NCBI GenBank assembly: GCA_018057015.1
Contig: JAGPES010000003.1
Coordinates: forward strand, 1-35,486
From: Pseudomonadales bacterium
GTDB taxonomy: Bacteria > Pseudomonadota > Gammaproteobacteria > Pseudomonadales > UBA5518
Length of the DNA: 35,486 bases
Direction of reading: 5' to 3'
Part shown: piece after piece, positions 7,535 through 15,279 of the stretch
How the letters are laid out: each line of letters begins with the position of its first letter
Numbering within the stretch: the first letter of the stretch is position 1
Notes under the pieces: model-generated
What the model saw: only the letters and a program-made list of their open reading frames with translations
Database searches by the model: none
What the model was told of the DNA's origin: nothing
Position numbers and translations under genes: made by a program

Positions 7535-7540
7535 ATTAAT
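7535..7540 (-). promoter_or_regulatory. Candidate -10 box for PhoB-activated ppk1 transcription
   Basis: ATTAAT on the minus strand lies eight bases downstream of the PHO box and matches the -10 consensus at four of six positions. In known Pho promoters the box replaces the -35 and is followed about 10 bases later by the -10. The leader to the ppk1 start would be about 85 bases. Confidence 0.4.
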
Positions 7541-7548
7541 GCGTCCTG

Positions 7549-7566
7549 ATGACATTTTTATTACAG
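7549..7566 (-). promoter_or_regulatory. PHO box (predicted PhoB site) upstream of ppk1
   Basis: Read on the minus strand, the 18 bases are two 7-mers, CTGTAAT and ATGTCAT, separated by AAAA. Compared with the E. coli PHO-box consensus (CTGTCAT, A-W-A-W, CTGTCAY), 16 of 18 positions match; both mismatches are C to A. The site ends 105 bases before the ppk1 start codon and 31 bases before ppx on the other strand. Orientation and the downstream -10-like sequence favour control of ppk1. Confidence 0.65.
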
Positions 7567-7597
7567 ACGGCGCCGAGATGCCACGGAAATACCGCAC

Positions 7598-9091
7598 ATG
7601 AATGAATCCTCCGGCCCCGTCTGTGCCGTGCTCGACCTCGGCTCGAACAGCTTCCACCTGCTGATCGGGCGACTGGCGAACGGACGCCTCGTGACGCTCG
7701 ACCGGCGCAAGGACATGGTGCGCCTCGCCCAGGGGCTCGAGGGCGACGGACAGCTGAGCGAGCCGGTGATGGGCCGCGCACTCGACAGCCTGACGGTTTT
7801 CGCGCAGCAGCTGCGCAACATCCCGCGCAGCAACGTGCGCGTGGTCGGCACCAACACGCTGCGCGCGGCGCACAACGCCGACGTCTTCCTCGAGCGCGCC
7901 GAGAAGATCATCGGCGCGCCGGTCGACGTGATCAGCGGCCAGGAGGAGGGGCGGCTCATCTTCCTCGGCGTGGCCAAGGGGCACGCGAGCAACGCCATCC
8001 GCCGCCTCGTCGTCGACATCGGCGGCGGCTCGACGGAGTTCATCGTCGGGCGGCGCAAGGCCAAGCGCGTCGAGAGCCTGTTCATCGGCTGCGTGTCGAT
8101 GAGCGAGAGATTCTTTCCCGAACGCCGCTTCACGCGCGAGGGCTACCGGCGCGCGCTGACGCTGGCGCGCGCCGAGATCCAGCACCTCGCCGACGGCTAC
8201 GGCGCCGCCCGCTGGGACGAGGCGGTGGGCACCTCGGGCACGATCCGCTACGTCGAGGCCGTGATCGACCGGCTGACGCCCTGCGATCACCTGGTCACGC
8301 GCGAGGGCATCGAGCGCGTCGTCGACCACCTCGTTCGCAGCAGGAAGCCCGACGCGATGCAATCGCTTGGACTCAGCCCCGAGCGGGTGCCTGTGTTCCC
8401 GGGCGGGCTGGCAATACTGCACGCGGCCTTCATCGAGCTCGGCATCGAGCGCATGCACGTCTCGGACTACGCGTTGAAGGAGGGCGTGCTCTACGAGCTC
8501 GCCGACCAGGGCGAGCACGAGGACACGCGCCGCCAGACCATGGATTACCTCACCAGGCAGTTCAACATCGATCGCCGCCAGGCCGCGCGGGTCGAGCGGC
8601 TCGCGAAGTCGCTGCTGCCGCAGGTGGCGCCCAAGCCCGGCGTCGAGCGCGATTTCGCGCAGCAGGTGCTGGTGGCCGCGGCGCGGCTGCACGAACTCGG
8701 GCTCGCGATCTCGCACAGCGGCTACCACAAGCACGGCGCCTACGTGCTGGAGAATGCCGACATGCCCGGCTTCTCGCGGCGCGAGCAGATGATGCTGAGC
8801 TTCCTGGTGCTGAACCAGCGGCGCAAGCTGCGCGCGCCCGAGGTGAGCAGCTACAGCTTCAGGGCCGACTGGGCGCTGGTGCTGGTGCTGCGGCTGGCGG
8901 CGCTGTTCAACCGCACGCGCATCGACCAGCGGATGCCCCCGATTCGCCTGGCGCCGGCGCGCAAGGGCTGGAGCATCGAGCTGCCGGCGAGCTGGCTGCG
9001 AAAGCACCCGCTGGTGGAGGAAGACCTGCGTGCGGAGAACGAGTTCCTCGCGGCGATCGGTTCCGGGCTGCTCGTGAAGACGCGGCGTTGA
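7598..9091 (+). CDS. ppx: Exopolyphosphatase (Ppx/GppA family)
   Basis: Predicted protein of 497 residues. The actin-like ATPase fold is marked by AVLDLGSNSFHLLIG (10-24), VVGTNTLRAA (82-91), VISGQEEGRLIFLG (111-124) with the catalytic Glu, and VVDIGGGSTEFIVG (138-151). The C-terminal part is the HD-like helical domain seen in full-length Ppx and GppA. Ppx removes terminal phosphates from polyphosphate; GppA converts pppGpp to ppGpp, and some homologues do both. The location opposite ppk1 favours Ppx. The same window also encodes RelA, so a pppGpp role remains possible. The start at ATG 7598 has only a weak ribosome-binding site. Its stop codon overlaps the truD start. Confidence 0.93.
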   Translation: MNESSGPVCAVLDLGSNSFHLLIGRLANGRLVTLDRRKDMVRLAQGLEGDGQLSEPVMGRALDSLTVFAQQLRNIPRSNVRVVGTNTLRAAHNADVFLERAEKIIGAPVDVISGQEEGRLIFLGVAKGHASNAIRRLVVDIGGGSTEFIVGRRKAKRVESLFIGCVSMSERFFPERRFTREGYRRALTLARAEIQHLADGYGAARWDEAVGTSGTIRYVEAVIDRLTPCDHLVTREGIERVVDHLVRSRKPDAMQSLGLSPERVPVFPGGLAILHAAFIELGIERMHVSDYALKEGVLYELADQGEHEDTRRQTMDYLTRQFNIDRRQAARVERLAKSLLPQVAPKPGVERDFAQQVLVAAARLHELGLAISHSGYHKHGAYVLENADMPGFSRREQMMLSFLVLNQRRKLRAPEVSSYSFRADWALVLVLRLAALFNRTRIDQRMPPIRLAPARKGWSIELPASWLRKHPLVEEDLRAENEFLAAIGSGLLVKTRR

Positions 9092-10167
9092 GGAGCCTGG
9101 CGCATCCCGAGGCCGCGCGCCCGCGTGCCGGTCGCGCCGCCGGGCAGTGCCTGATCCGGCAGCAGGCGGCCGATTTCGGGGTCGAGGAGCTGATCGATCT
9201 GCAGCCCGGGGAGGGCGGCGAGCACCTGTGGCTGCGCGTGCGCAAGACCGGCGAGAACACCGAACATGTCGCGCGGCTGCTGGCGCAGGCCGCCGGCATC
9301 AGGCCGCAGCAGGTGGGCTACGCCGGGCGCAAGGACCGTCACGCCGTGACCACGCAGTGGTTCAGCCTGCACCTGCCGGGACGGCCCGATCCGGCCGGCT
9401 TCACGCTCCCGCCCTCGGTGGAGATCCTCGAGATGGGCCGACGCCGGCGCAAGCTCGCCGTCGGCGGCCTGCGCGGCAACAGCTTCCGCCTGCTGCTGCG
9501 GGAGTTCGCGGGTGATGCCGCGCTGCTCGAGGTGCGCCTGCGCGAGACGGCCGCGCGCGGGGCGCCGAACTACTTCGGCGCGCAGCGCTTCGGGCGCGGC
9601 GGCGCCAACGTGGCCGAGGCGCTGGCCTGGATGCGCGGCGAGCGGCGGGTAGACGACCGCAGGCGGCGCGGCCTGCTGCTGTCGGCGGCGCGCTCGCGGC
9701 TGTTCAACGCGCTGCTGGCGCGCCGCGTCGCCGATGGTTCGTGGTGCGGTGCGCGCGCGGGCGATGCGCTGATGCTCGACGGTCGCGGCAGCTTCTTCCT
9801 CGCCGAAGAGATCGACGCGACCCTGCGCGAGCGCGTAGCCAACGGCGAGCTGCACGCGAGCGGCGCGCTGTGGGGCAGGGGCGAGTTGGCCACGCGGCAC
9901 GCGGTCGCCGCGCTGGAGCGCGCGGTTGCGGCGGACTGCGCGGAACTCGCGGCCGGGCTGGAGCGTGCCGGCCTGGAGCAGGAGCGGCGTGCGCTGCGCG
10001 TGATGCCGCGCGAGCTGGCCTGGGAATGGGTCGATGGCACCACGCTGGCGATCGCTTTCCGGCTGCCAGCGGGGTGCTTCGCGACCACCGTGCTCGACGA
10101 GGTGCTGGAGTGCCGCGACGCGGCGCAGGGGGTCGTCGAGCACACCGATGGCTGCGACCCGGCGTGA
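9088..10167 (+). CDS. truD: tRNA pseudouridine(13) synthase TruD
   Basis: Predicted protein of 359 residues, near the family length of about 350. TruD isomerises U13 of tRNA-Glu to pseudouridine. VGYAGRKDRHAVTTQWFS (76-93) carries the catalytic Asp83. GAPNYFGAQRFGRGG and LLLSAARSRLFNALL are the other family signatures, and the insertion domain lies between. The start is taken as the TTG at 9088, which overlaps the ppx stop codon by four bases; no other in-frame ATG or GTG exists before the conserved DFGVEEL segment. This suggests translational coupling to ppx. The gene converges on the HDOD gene, 73 bases away. Confidence 0.94.
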   Translation: MRSLAHPEAARPRAGRAAGQCLIRQQAADFGVEELIDLQPGEGGEHLWLRVRKTGENTEHVARLLAQAAGIRPQQVGYAGRKDRHAVTTQWFSLHLPGRPDPAGFTLPPSVEILEMGRRRRKLAVGGLRGNSFRLLLREFAGDAALLEVRLRETAARGAPNYFGAQRFGRGGANVAEALAWMRGERRVDDRRRRGLLLSAARSRLFNALLARRVADGSWCGARAGDALMLDGRGSFFLAEEIDATLRERVANGELHASGALWGRGELATRHAVAALERAVAADCAELAAGLERAGLEQERRALRVMPRELAWEWVDGTTLAIAFRLPAGCFATTVLDEVLECRDAAQGVVEHTDGCDPA

Positions 10168-10240
10168 CGAGGTACGATCCGCCCGACCCTCGCCACGCCT
10201 GCCCGTCGGCTTGCAGCGTGGGGGCAAGCGGCGCTCGCGG

Positions 10241-11077
10241 CTACTGCAGCGAGGCGATGCTCGCGGCTAGGGTTTCGCCGAGGTCTTCGACTTCCATCGC
10301 GTTGAAGTCCGGTTCGAGGCCGAGGCGCGTGAAGGCGCTGATGCCGTGCCAGTCCATGCGCGCCACCGGGTCGTCGGAGCCGATGCGGCTCTGCAGGTGC
10401 GCGACCATCACGACGTCGGCGTAGTCCGCCGCCGCGGGCTGGCGATCGAACTGCAGGTACTGCGTCGGCACGATCGCGAGTTCCGGCGGGAAATCCCAGG
10501 TCTCGAGGATCAGCTGGCCGATCTCGCCATGCAGGCCGGTGATCAGCTGGTCGAGTACCTCGGGAGTCTTGAGCAGCCGGCGCTGTTCCTCTGCGAAGCG
10601 CAGGATCGGCAGGGCGCCTATCTGGTGCACCAGGCCGGCCAGCGTCGCCTGGTCCGGCTTGAGCCTGGTATAGGTCTTGGCGAGCACCGCGCTGATGCCC
10701 GCGACCTCGGTGCTGCGCGCCCAGACCTCGCGCATGCGCCGGTCGACGGCGTCCGAAGTCGCCTGGAACATCTGTTCCATTGCCAGCCCGATCGACAGGT
10801 TGCAGGTGTACTGCATGCCGAGCCGGCTGATGGCCATGCGCAGGTCGAGGATCGGCGAGGCCGCGCGCAGCAGCGGGCTGTTGGCCACGCGGATGATGCG
10901 CGCCGACAACGCGGCATCGTTTGCGATCACGCGCGCGATGCCGCTCGAATCGGTGCGGGGATCTTCCGCCGCGTCGCGCACCTTCAGCGCGACTTCGGGG
11001 AGCGTGGGCAGCACGAGACGGTTGCTGCGGATCGCATCGATCAGCTCTTCGCGCACTTCCTCGATGACCTGCTCCAT
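10241..11077 (-). CDS. HDOD domain signalling protein
   Basis: Predicted protein of 278 residues made almost entirely of one HDOD domain. Signatures are LPTLPEVALKVRDAAEDP (24-41), IARVIANDAALSARIIRVANS with the hydrophobic helix typical of the family, ISRLGMQYTCNLSIGLAM and LAGLVHQIGALPIL. HDOD proteins are related to HD phosphohydrolases but lack the metal-binding HD pair. They act as scaffolds in stress, motility or cyclic-di-GMP signalling; no specific role can be read here. No other domain is attached. The gene follows ygfZ on the same strand with 27 bases between, so it is probably cotranscribed with it. Confidence 0.88.
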   Translation of the reverse strand: MEQVIEEVREELIDAIRSNRLVLPTLPEVALKVRDAAEDPRTDSSGIARVIANDAALSARIIRVANSPLLRAASPILDLRMAISRLGMQYTCNLSIGLAMEQMFQATSDAVDRRMREVWARSTEVAGISAVLAKTYTRLKPDQATLAGLVHQIGALPILRFAEEQRRLLKTPEVLDQLITGLHGEIGQLILETWDFPPELAIVPTQYLQFDRQPAAADYADVVMVAHLQSRIGSDDPVARMDWHGISAFTRLGLEPDFNAMEVEDLGETLAASIASLQ

Positions 11078-11104
11078 GCCCGCCTTCCTGTCAGCCAGCC
11101 AGTT

Positions 11105-12031
11105 TCAGCCGACAGTATAGGCAACCGGCAGCAGTTCGAGCGCCTCGCCCCGGGCGCTGATTGCGAGGCAGTTCGCACCGTCGAGCGCCTCGTCGGCCAG
11201 CACGGCGAGCAGTTCGAAACGCGAGTCGCCGGCCATCGCGCTCTCCACCACGCTGCCCACGGCGCGGCCGGTGTCGCGGTGCAGCAACTCGCTGCCGACC
11301 GCGGGACGGGCTGCCCCGGTGCCGCCCAGGCGCTGCAGGCGCCGCTTCACGCTGCCCTTGTAGTGGGTGCGCGCGATGATCTCCTGGCCGGTATAGCATC
11401 CCTTGCGGAAACTCACGGCGCCGCTGGCGTCGTAGCCGAGCATCTGGGGCAGGAACTGGTCCACGCTCGCGTGCTGGATCTCGGCCGCGCCGGCGCGCAC
11501 CAGTGCCAGGCGCCAGGGTTCGGCATCTGCGACGGGGAGTCGCGACGCCAGCGCGTTCCACAGCGCGTCGGCCTCGCTGCGCGGTGCCCAGACCTCGAAC
11601 TGCGCGGACTCGCCGTCGCGGCGCAGCAGGTGGCACGCGCCGCCGGTGCCGAGCGCGCGCGGGCGCGCGGGCCACTGCGGGAACAGCTCGTGCAGCTCCG
11701 TTTCCAGCCCCGCGCCCAGCAGTCCGATGCACGCCATGTCGGCGCGTGCGACGCGCACGCGCGACAGAGCGGCGTACTTGCCGAGCACGCTCGCCGTATC
11801 GTCGGCGATGTCGGCGCGCAGGCGCAGCAGCACGGATTCGGACGTGGCCGCCCACAGCAGGAAGCTGCTTATCACGCGCCCCCTGGACGTGCAGTAGGCG
11901 CCAGGGAGCACGAACGCGGGTGTCGCTTCCTGCACGTTGCAGGTCAGTTGCCCCTGCAGGAAGGGCAGGGCCTTTGCGCCCTCGACCTGCAGGAAGGCGT
12001 ACTCCTCGAGACGGATGGCGGCAGTATTCAT
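11105..12031 (-). CDS. ygfZ: Folate-binding protein YgfZ (Fe-S cluster maintenance)
   Basis: Predicted protein of 308 residues. It carries the YgfZ signature RKGCYTGQEIIARTHYKG, with Cys212 in the KGCYTGQE motif, and the GcvT-like fold seen in FLQGQLTCNV at the N-terminus and LRLRADI further on. YgfZ binds folate and supports assembly or repair of some iron-sulfur enzymes, including the tRNA thiolase MiaB. I chose ATG 12031 because it gives the normal N-terminus; the frame stays open for another 113 codons upstream but that stretch is low-complexity Arg/Pro/Ala and overlaps sdhE. It is divergent from sdhE-ygfX, a grouping also known in enterobacteria. The HDOD gene follows it. Confidence 0.92.
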   Translation of the reverse strand: MNTAAIRLEEYAFLQVEGAKALPFLQGQLTCNVQEATPAFVLPGAYCTSRGRVISSFLLWAATSESVLLRLRADIADDTASVLGKYAALSRVRVARADMACIGLLGAGLETELHELFPQWPARPRALGTGGACHLLRRDGESAQFEVWAPRSEADALWNALASRLPVADAEPWRLALVRAGAAEIQHASVDQFLPQMLGYDASGAVSFRKGCYTGQEIIARTHYKGSVKRRLQRLGGTGAARPAVGSELLHRDTGRAVGSVVESAMAGDSRFELLAVLADEALDGANCLAISARGEALELLPVAYTVG

Positions 12032-12111
12032 GGCTTCGCGGTTCCGGCAAGCGCTGCTGTGCGATGGCGGCGCGGGTCGGGCTGCGCGCGCCGGTGGCTG
12101 ACAGGCGGGAA

Positions 12112-12117
12112 ATAATA
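12112..12117 (-). promoter_or_regulatory. Possible -10 box for ygfZ in the ygfZ/sdhE divergent region
   Basis: TATTAT on the minus strand (5/6 to TATAAT) sits in the only A+T-rich patch of the 125-base intergenic region. No strong -35 was found. The same patch read on the plus strand (AATAAT at 12111-12116) could serve sdhE. Confidence 0.3.
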
Positions 12118-12156
12118 ACGCACACTGCCAGCGCCAGGAGCGGTTGCGGGTGGGCG

Positions 12157-12435
12157 ATGGACGAGGCGGCGGAAAACAGGCGGGTCTACTGGCACAGCCG
12201 GCGGGGGATGCTCGAGCTCGATCTCGTGCTGATGCCCTTCGCCGAACAGGTCTACCCCGGGCTGGACGCGGACATGCAGCGCCGCTACCGCGCGCTGCTC
12301 GAGTGCGAGGATGCCGACCTCTTCGCGTGGATCGTGCACCGCGGGGAACCGGATGATCCCGAACTTGCAATCGTCATCGCGAGGATAATGGGTAATGGAC
12401 TGCCCGCATCTCGAGCTGCGGCTGGCTCCGTCTAG
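12157..12435 (+). CDS. sdhE: FAD assembly factor SdhE
   Basis: Predicted protein of 92 residues. It contains the diagnostic RGMLELD motif (16-22), which provides the RGxxE surface that docks on the flavoprotein subunit, plus ALLECEDADLFAWIV (48-62). SdhE promotes covalent FAD attachment to succinate dehydrogenase and fumarate reductase. The frame is open much further upstream, but ATG 12157 gives the family's normal length and start. The 3' end overlaps ygfX by 41 bases. This sdhE-ygfX pair beside ygfZ is a conserved gammaproteobacterial arrangement. Confidence 0.92.
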   Translation: MDEAAENRRVYWHSRRGMLELDLVLMPFAEQVYPGLDADMQRRYRALLECEDADLFAWIVHRGEPDDPELAIVIARIMGNGLPASRAAAGSV

Positions 12436-12814
12436 GGGCCTGCTCGGCGCGCTCTGCGCGCTGCACTTCGCCGGTGTCGCCGGGCTCGCGGGCACGGCGC
12501 TGCCGGCAGCCGTAATGGTTCCCCTGTCCGTGCTCGTGCTCGCGAGCCTCGCCCGTCAGTGGCGCGCGCACGCCGCACTGGCGGCACGCGGCGGCACGCA
12601 GCTCGAGTTCCGCGGCGAGGCCTGGTGGGTGCACGCCGACGGCCTGGAGCAGCAGGTGCAGCTGCGCGCCGACAGCGTGGTGTTGCCGTTCATGATCGTG
12701 CTGCGATTGCAGCAGGCGGGGCGGGTGCGCTCCCTGGTGGTGCTCGCGGATTCGCTGCCGCGCGGCCAGTTGCGGCGCCTGCGGGTGATGTTGCGGCTGC
12801 GCGGCGCCGGCTGA
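12395..12814 (+). CDS. ygfX: YgfX (CptA) family membrane protein
   Basis: Predicted protein of 139 residues. The first 55 residues form two hydrophobic helices close together, GLLGALCALHFAGVAGL and PAAVMVPLSVLVLASLA, followed by a soluble domain with FRGEAWWVHADG. Length, topology and the position directly after sdhE identify it as YgfX. In E. coli YgfX has been described as an inner-membrane protein that affects cytoskeletal proteins and was proposed as a toxin paired with SdhE. That toxin role is disputed and cannot be tested here. The sequence is weakly conserved, so the call relies partly on context. It starts inside sdhE, suggesting coupled translation, and ends 12 bases from the convergent nadB. 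Confidence 0.78.
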   Translation: MDCPHLELRLAPSRGLLGALCALHFAGVAGLAGTALPAAVMVPLSVLVLASLARQWRAHAALAARGGTQLEFRGEAWWVHADGLEQQVQLRADSVVLPFMIVLRLQQAGRVRSLVVLADSLPRGQLRRLRVMLRLRGAG

Positions 12815-12826
12815 TACCGGTGCGGC

Positions 12827-14404
12827 TCAGCCGGGCGCGAGGATGGTGTCCTCGGCATCGGGAGCGAGCCCGGCGAAATCCAGCGTGTAGTGCAGGCCGC
12901 GGCTCTCGTGGCGGCCGAGCGCGCTGCGGATGATCAGTTCCGCCACCAGCGCGAGGTTACGCAACTCCACCAGGTCCGAGGTGACGCGGTAATTGCTGTA
13001 GTACTCGGCGATTTCCTGCTTCAGCAGGTGGGCGCGGTTCAGCGCGCGCTGCAGGCGCTTGGTGGTGCGCACGATTCCCACGTAGTCCCACATGAAACGG
13101 CGCAACTCGTCCCAGTTGTGCGAGATCACGACGTCCTCGTCGGAATCCCTGACCTGGGAGGCGTCCCAGTCCGGCAGGCCGGTGGCGATCGCGATGCTCT
13201 CGCCCTGCGCGAGGATGTGCTGCGCGGCGGCGCGCGCGAACACGAAGCACTCGAGCAGCGAGTTGCTCGCCAGGCGGTTCGCGCCGTGCAGCCCCGTGAA
13301 CGAGGTCTCGCCCACCGCGTAGAGACCCGCCAGGTCGGTCTGCCCGGCACGGTCGATCATCACGCCGCCACAGGTGTAGTGCGCGGCCGGCACCACGGGC
13401 AGCGGCTGGCGCGCCATGTCGAGTCCGAGCTCGAGGCAGCGGCTGTAGATCGTCGGGAAGTGCGAGCGGACGAAGTCCTCGCCCTTGTGGCTGATGTCTA
13501 GATAGACGCAATCGATGCCGAGGCGCTTCATCTCGTGGTCGATCGCGCGTGCCACGATGTCGCGGGGCGCCAGCTCGGCCTGGGGATGGAAGCGCGGCAT
13601 GAAGCGCTCGCCCCCCGGCAGCAGCAGTATGCCGCCCTCGCCGCGCACGGCTTCCGAGATCAGGAAGGATTTCGCGCTCGGGTGATAGAGGCAGGTCGGA
13701 TGGAACTGGTTGAATTCCATGTTCGCGACCCGGCATCCCGCGCGCCAGGCCATCGCGATACCGTCGCCGGTCGCGGTGTCCAGATTGGTCGTATAAAGGT
13801 AGGCCTTGCTGGCGCCGCCTGTGGCCAGCACCACGAAGCGCGCGCTGAAAAGGTCGACGCAGGCCGTGTCCTTGTTCAGCACGTAGGCTCCGCGACAACG
13901 TCCGGCCGTCGTGATCAGGTTGACCGCGATGTGGCGTTCGAACAGCTCTATGCCCGCGTGCCGCCGGGCCTGCTCTATCAGCGTGTCCGATACCGCGCGC
14001 CCGGTGGCGTCGGCGGCGTGGATGATGCGCCGGTGGCTGTGGCCACCCTCCATCGTGAGGTGGAACTCGCTGTCGCCTCCGGGCGTGACCAGCTTCGTGA
14101 AGCCGACGCCGAGGTCGACCAGCCACTGGATGCTCTCGCGGCTGTGCTCCACGGTGAAGCGCACCATGTCCTCGTGGCACAGGCCCGCTCCCGCGCGCAG
14201 CGTGTCCGCGACGTGTGAGTCGATCGTGTCCTCGTCGTCGAGCACGGCGGCGATGCCGCCCTGGGCCCAGGAGGTCGAGCCGTCACCGAGCTCGCCCTTG
14301 CAGATCACCGCGACCCGCGCCCGGTCGGCGACCTGGATCGCGACGCTGAGGCCGGCGGCGCCGCTGCCGATCACGAGCACATCATGCGTATAGCGTTGCG
14401 GCAT
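12827..14404 (-). CDS. nadB: L-aspartate oxidase
   Basis: Predicted protein of 525 residues, the standard length. It oxidises L-aspartate to iminoaspartate, the first step of NAD biosynthesis, using FAD. The Rossmann motif VLVIGSGAAGLSVAI (9-23) is followed by DGSTSWAQGGIAAVLDDEDT, a strong nadB signature. EFNQFHPTCLYHP, EAVRGEGGILL and VGETSFTGLHGANRLASNSLLEC complete the substrate and flavin-binding segments. ATG 14404 was preferred over a GTG at 14446, which would add a non-conserved Pro-rich extension. It is divergent from rpoE, the same arrangement as nadB-algU in Pseudomonas. Confidence 0.96.
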   Translation of the reverse strand: MPQRYTHDVLVIGSGAAGLSVAIQVADRARVAVICKGELGDGSTSWAQGGIAAVLDDEDTIDSHVADTLRAGAGLCHEDMVRFTVEHSRESIQWLVDLGVGFTKLVTPGGDSEFHLTMEGGHSHRRIIHAADATGRAVSDTLIEQARRHAGIELFERHIAVNLITTAGRCRGAYVLNKDTACVDLFSARFVVLATGGASKAYLYTTNLDTATGDGIAMAWRAGCRVANMEFNQFHPTCLYHPSAKSFLISEAVRGEGGILLLPGGERFMPRFHPQAELAPRDIVARAIDHEMKRLGIDCVYLDISHKGEDFVRSHFPTIYSRCLELGLDMARQPLPVVPAAHYTCGGVMIDRAGQTDLAGLYAVGETSFTGLHGANRLASNSLLECFVFARAAAQHILAQGESIAIATGLPDWDASQVRDSDEDVVISHNWDELRRFMWDYVGIVRTTKRLQRALNRAHLLKQEIAEYYSNYRVTSDLVELRNLALVAELIIRSALGRHESRGLHYTLDFAGLAPDAEDTILAPG

Positions 14405-14485
14405 CCAGGCGGGTCCGGGGGGCGGGGCGAGGCGGAAATATAGCACAGGGCCTCCCTGCGGCCGGATCGCGGCCGGATTGCGGCT

Positions 14486-14514
14486 TTGTCATGCGAGCCG
14501 CGAGCACGTATATT
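14486..14514 (+). promoter_or_regulatory. Sigma-70-type promoter for the rpoE operon
   Basis: TTGTCA at 14486-14491 (5/6 to the -35 consensus) and TATATT at 14509-14514 (5/6 to the -10) are separated by exactly 17 bases. Transcription would start near 14521, giving an untranslated leader of about 114 bases before rpoE. I looked for a sigma-E-type promoter (GAACTT with a TCTGA-like -10) in the same region and saw none. Confidence 0.6.
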
Positions 14515-14634
14515 TGGCGCCTTGAACGTCACGGCCCCTCGCGATGCCCCGCAAGCGCTGGCATTCGCACGGATCGCGAAGCCGCTGCGGCGCGTGGCGA
14601 ATGGACTGAAACCAGGGTCGAACGGAGTCCTTCG

Positions 14635-15219
14635 ATGTTATCCGGGGAGGAGGGTGACCAGCAGCTGGTCGAGCGCGTGCAGAAGGGCGACAAGCGCGCT
14701 TTCGACGTGCTGGTGCTGAAATACCAGCATCGCATCTACTCCCTGGTGACGCGCTTCGTCCGGGATCCCGACGAGGTGCAGGACGTCGTGCAGGAGGCGT
14801 TCATCAAGGCCTATCGCGCCCTGCCGGGTTTCCGCGGCGAGAGCGCCTTCTTCACCTGGCTCTACCGCATCGCGATCAATACCGCGAAGAACTACCTGGT
14901 GTCGCGCGCGCGCCGTCCGCCGGGCGCCGACGTCGACATCGAGGACGCCGAGTATCTCGAGAGCGCCGGCGCGCTGCGCGACCTCGCGGGCCCGGAGAAC
15001 CAGCTCATGACCGAGCAGCTGCGCGCCGTGATCGACAAGGCCATACGCGCCTTGCCGGAGGACCTGCGCACGGCGTTGACGCTGCGCGAGTTCGAGGGAC
15101 TCAGCTACGAGGAGATCGCCGAGGTGATGCGTTGCCCGGTGGGAACGGTGCGCTCGCGGATCTTCCGGGCGCGCGAGGCGGTGGACCATGAAATCCTGCC
15201 CCTGATCGAGGGGAACTAA
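14635..15219 (+). CDS. rpoE: RNA polymerase sigma factor RpoE (AlgU)
   Basis: Predicted protein of 194 residues, the usual size for sigma-E. Region 2 reads KGDKRAFDVLVLKYQHRIYS, VVQEAFIKAYRALPGF and FFTWLYRIAINTAKNYL. Region 4 reads ALPEDLRTALTLREFEGL, SYEEIAEVMRCPVGTVRSRI and FRAREAV. This ECF sigma factor directs transcription of envelope-stress genes and is held inactive by RseA. ATG 14635 has GGAG at 14624-14627, seven bases upstream; the frame is open to 14491 but the extra residues are not conserved. The regulators and the DegP-type protease follow on the same strand. Confidence 0.97.
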   Translation: MLSGEEGDQQLVERVQKGDKRAFDVLVLKYQHRIYSLVTRFVRDPDEVQDVVQEAFIKAYRALPGFRGESAFFTWLYRIAINTAKNYLVSRARRPPGADVDIEDAEYLESAGALRDLAGPENQLMTEQLRAVIDKAIRALPEDLRTALTLREFEGLSYEEIAEVMRCPVGTVRSRIFRAREAVDHEILPLIEGN

Positions 15220-15279
15220 TTTGTCTGCCAGGTATCGGAAGGGTTGCACGTATCCGCTTGGGGGTGGATTTTGAGCCAG

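Noticed and set aside
5288-9007. Open minus-strand frame of 1239 codons across ppk1 and ppx
   Set aside because: It overlaps ppk1 in another frame and ppx in antisense; the protein is Arg/Pro/Ala-rich with no domain.
12395-12814. sdhE-ygfX as a type IV toxin-antitoxin system
   Set aside because: Such a role was proposed for the E. coli pair, but SdhE has a well-established flavinylation function and nothing here distinguishes a toxin function; I annotate the families only.
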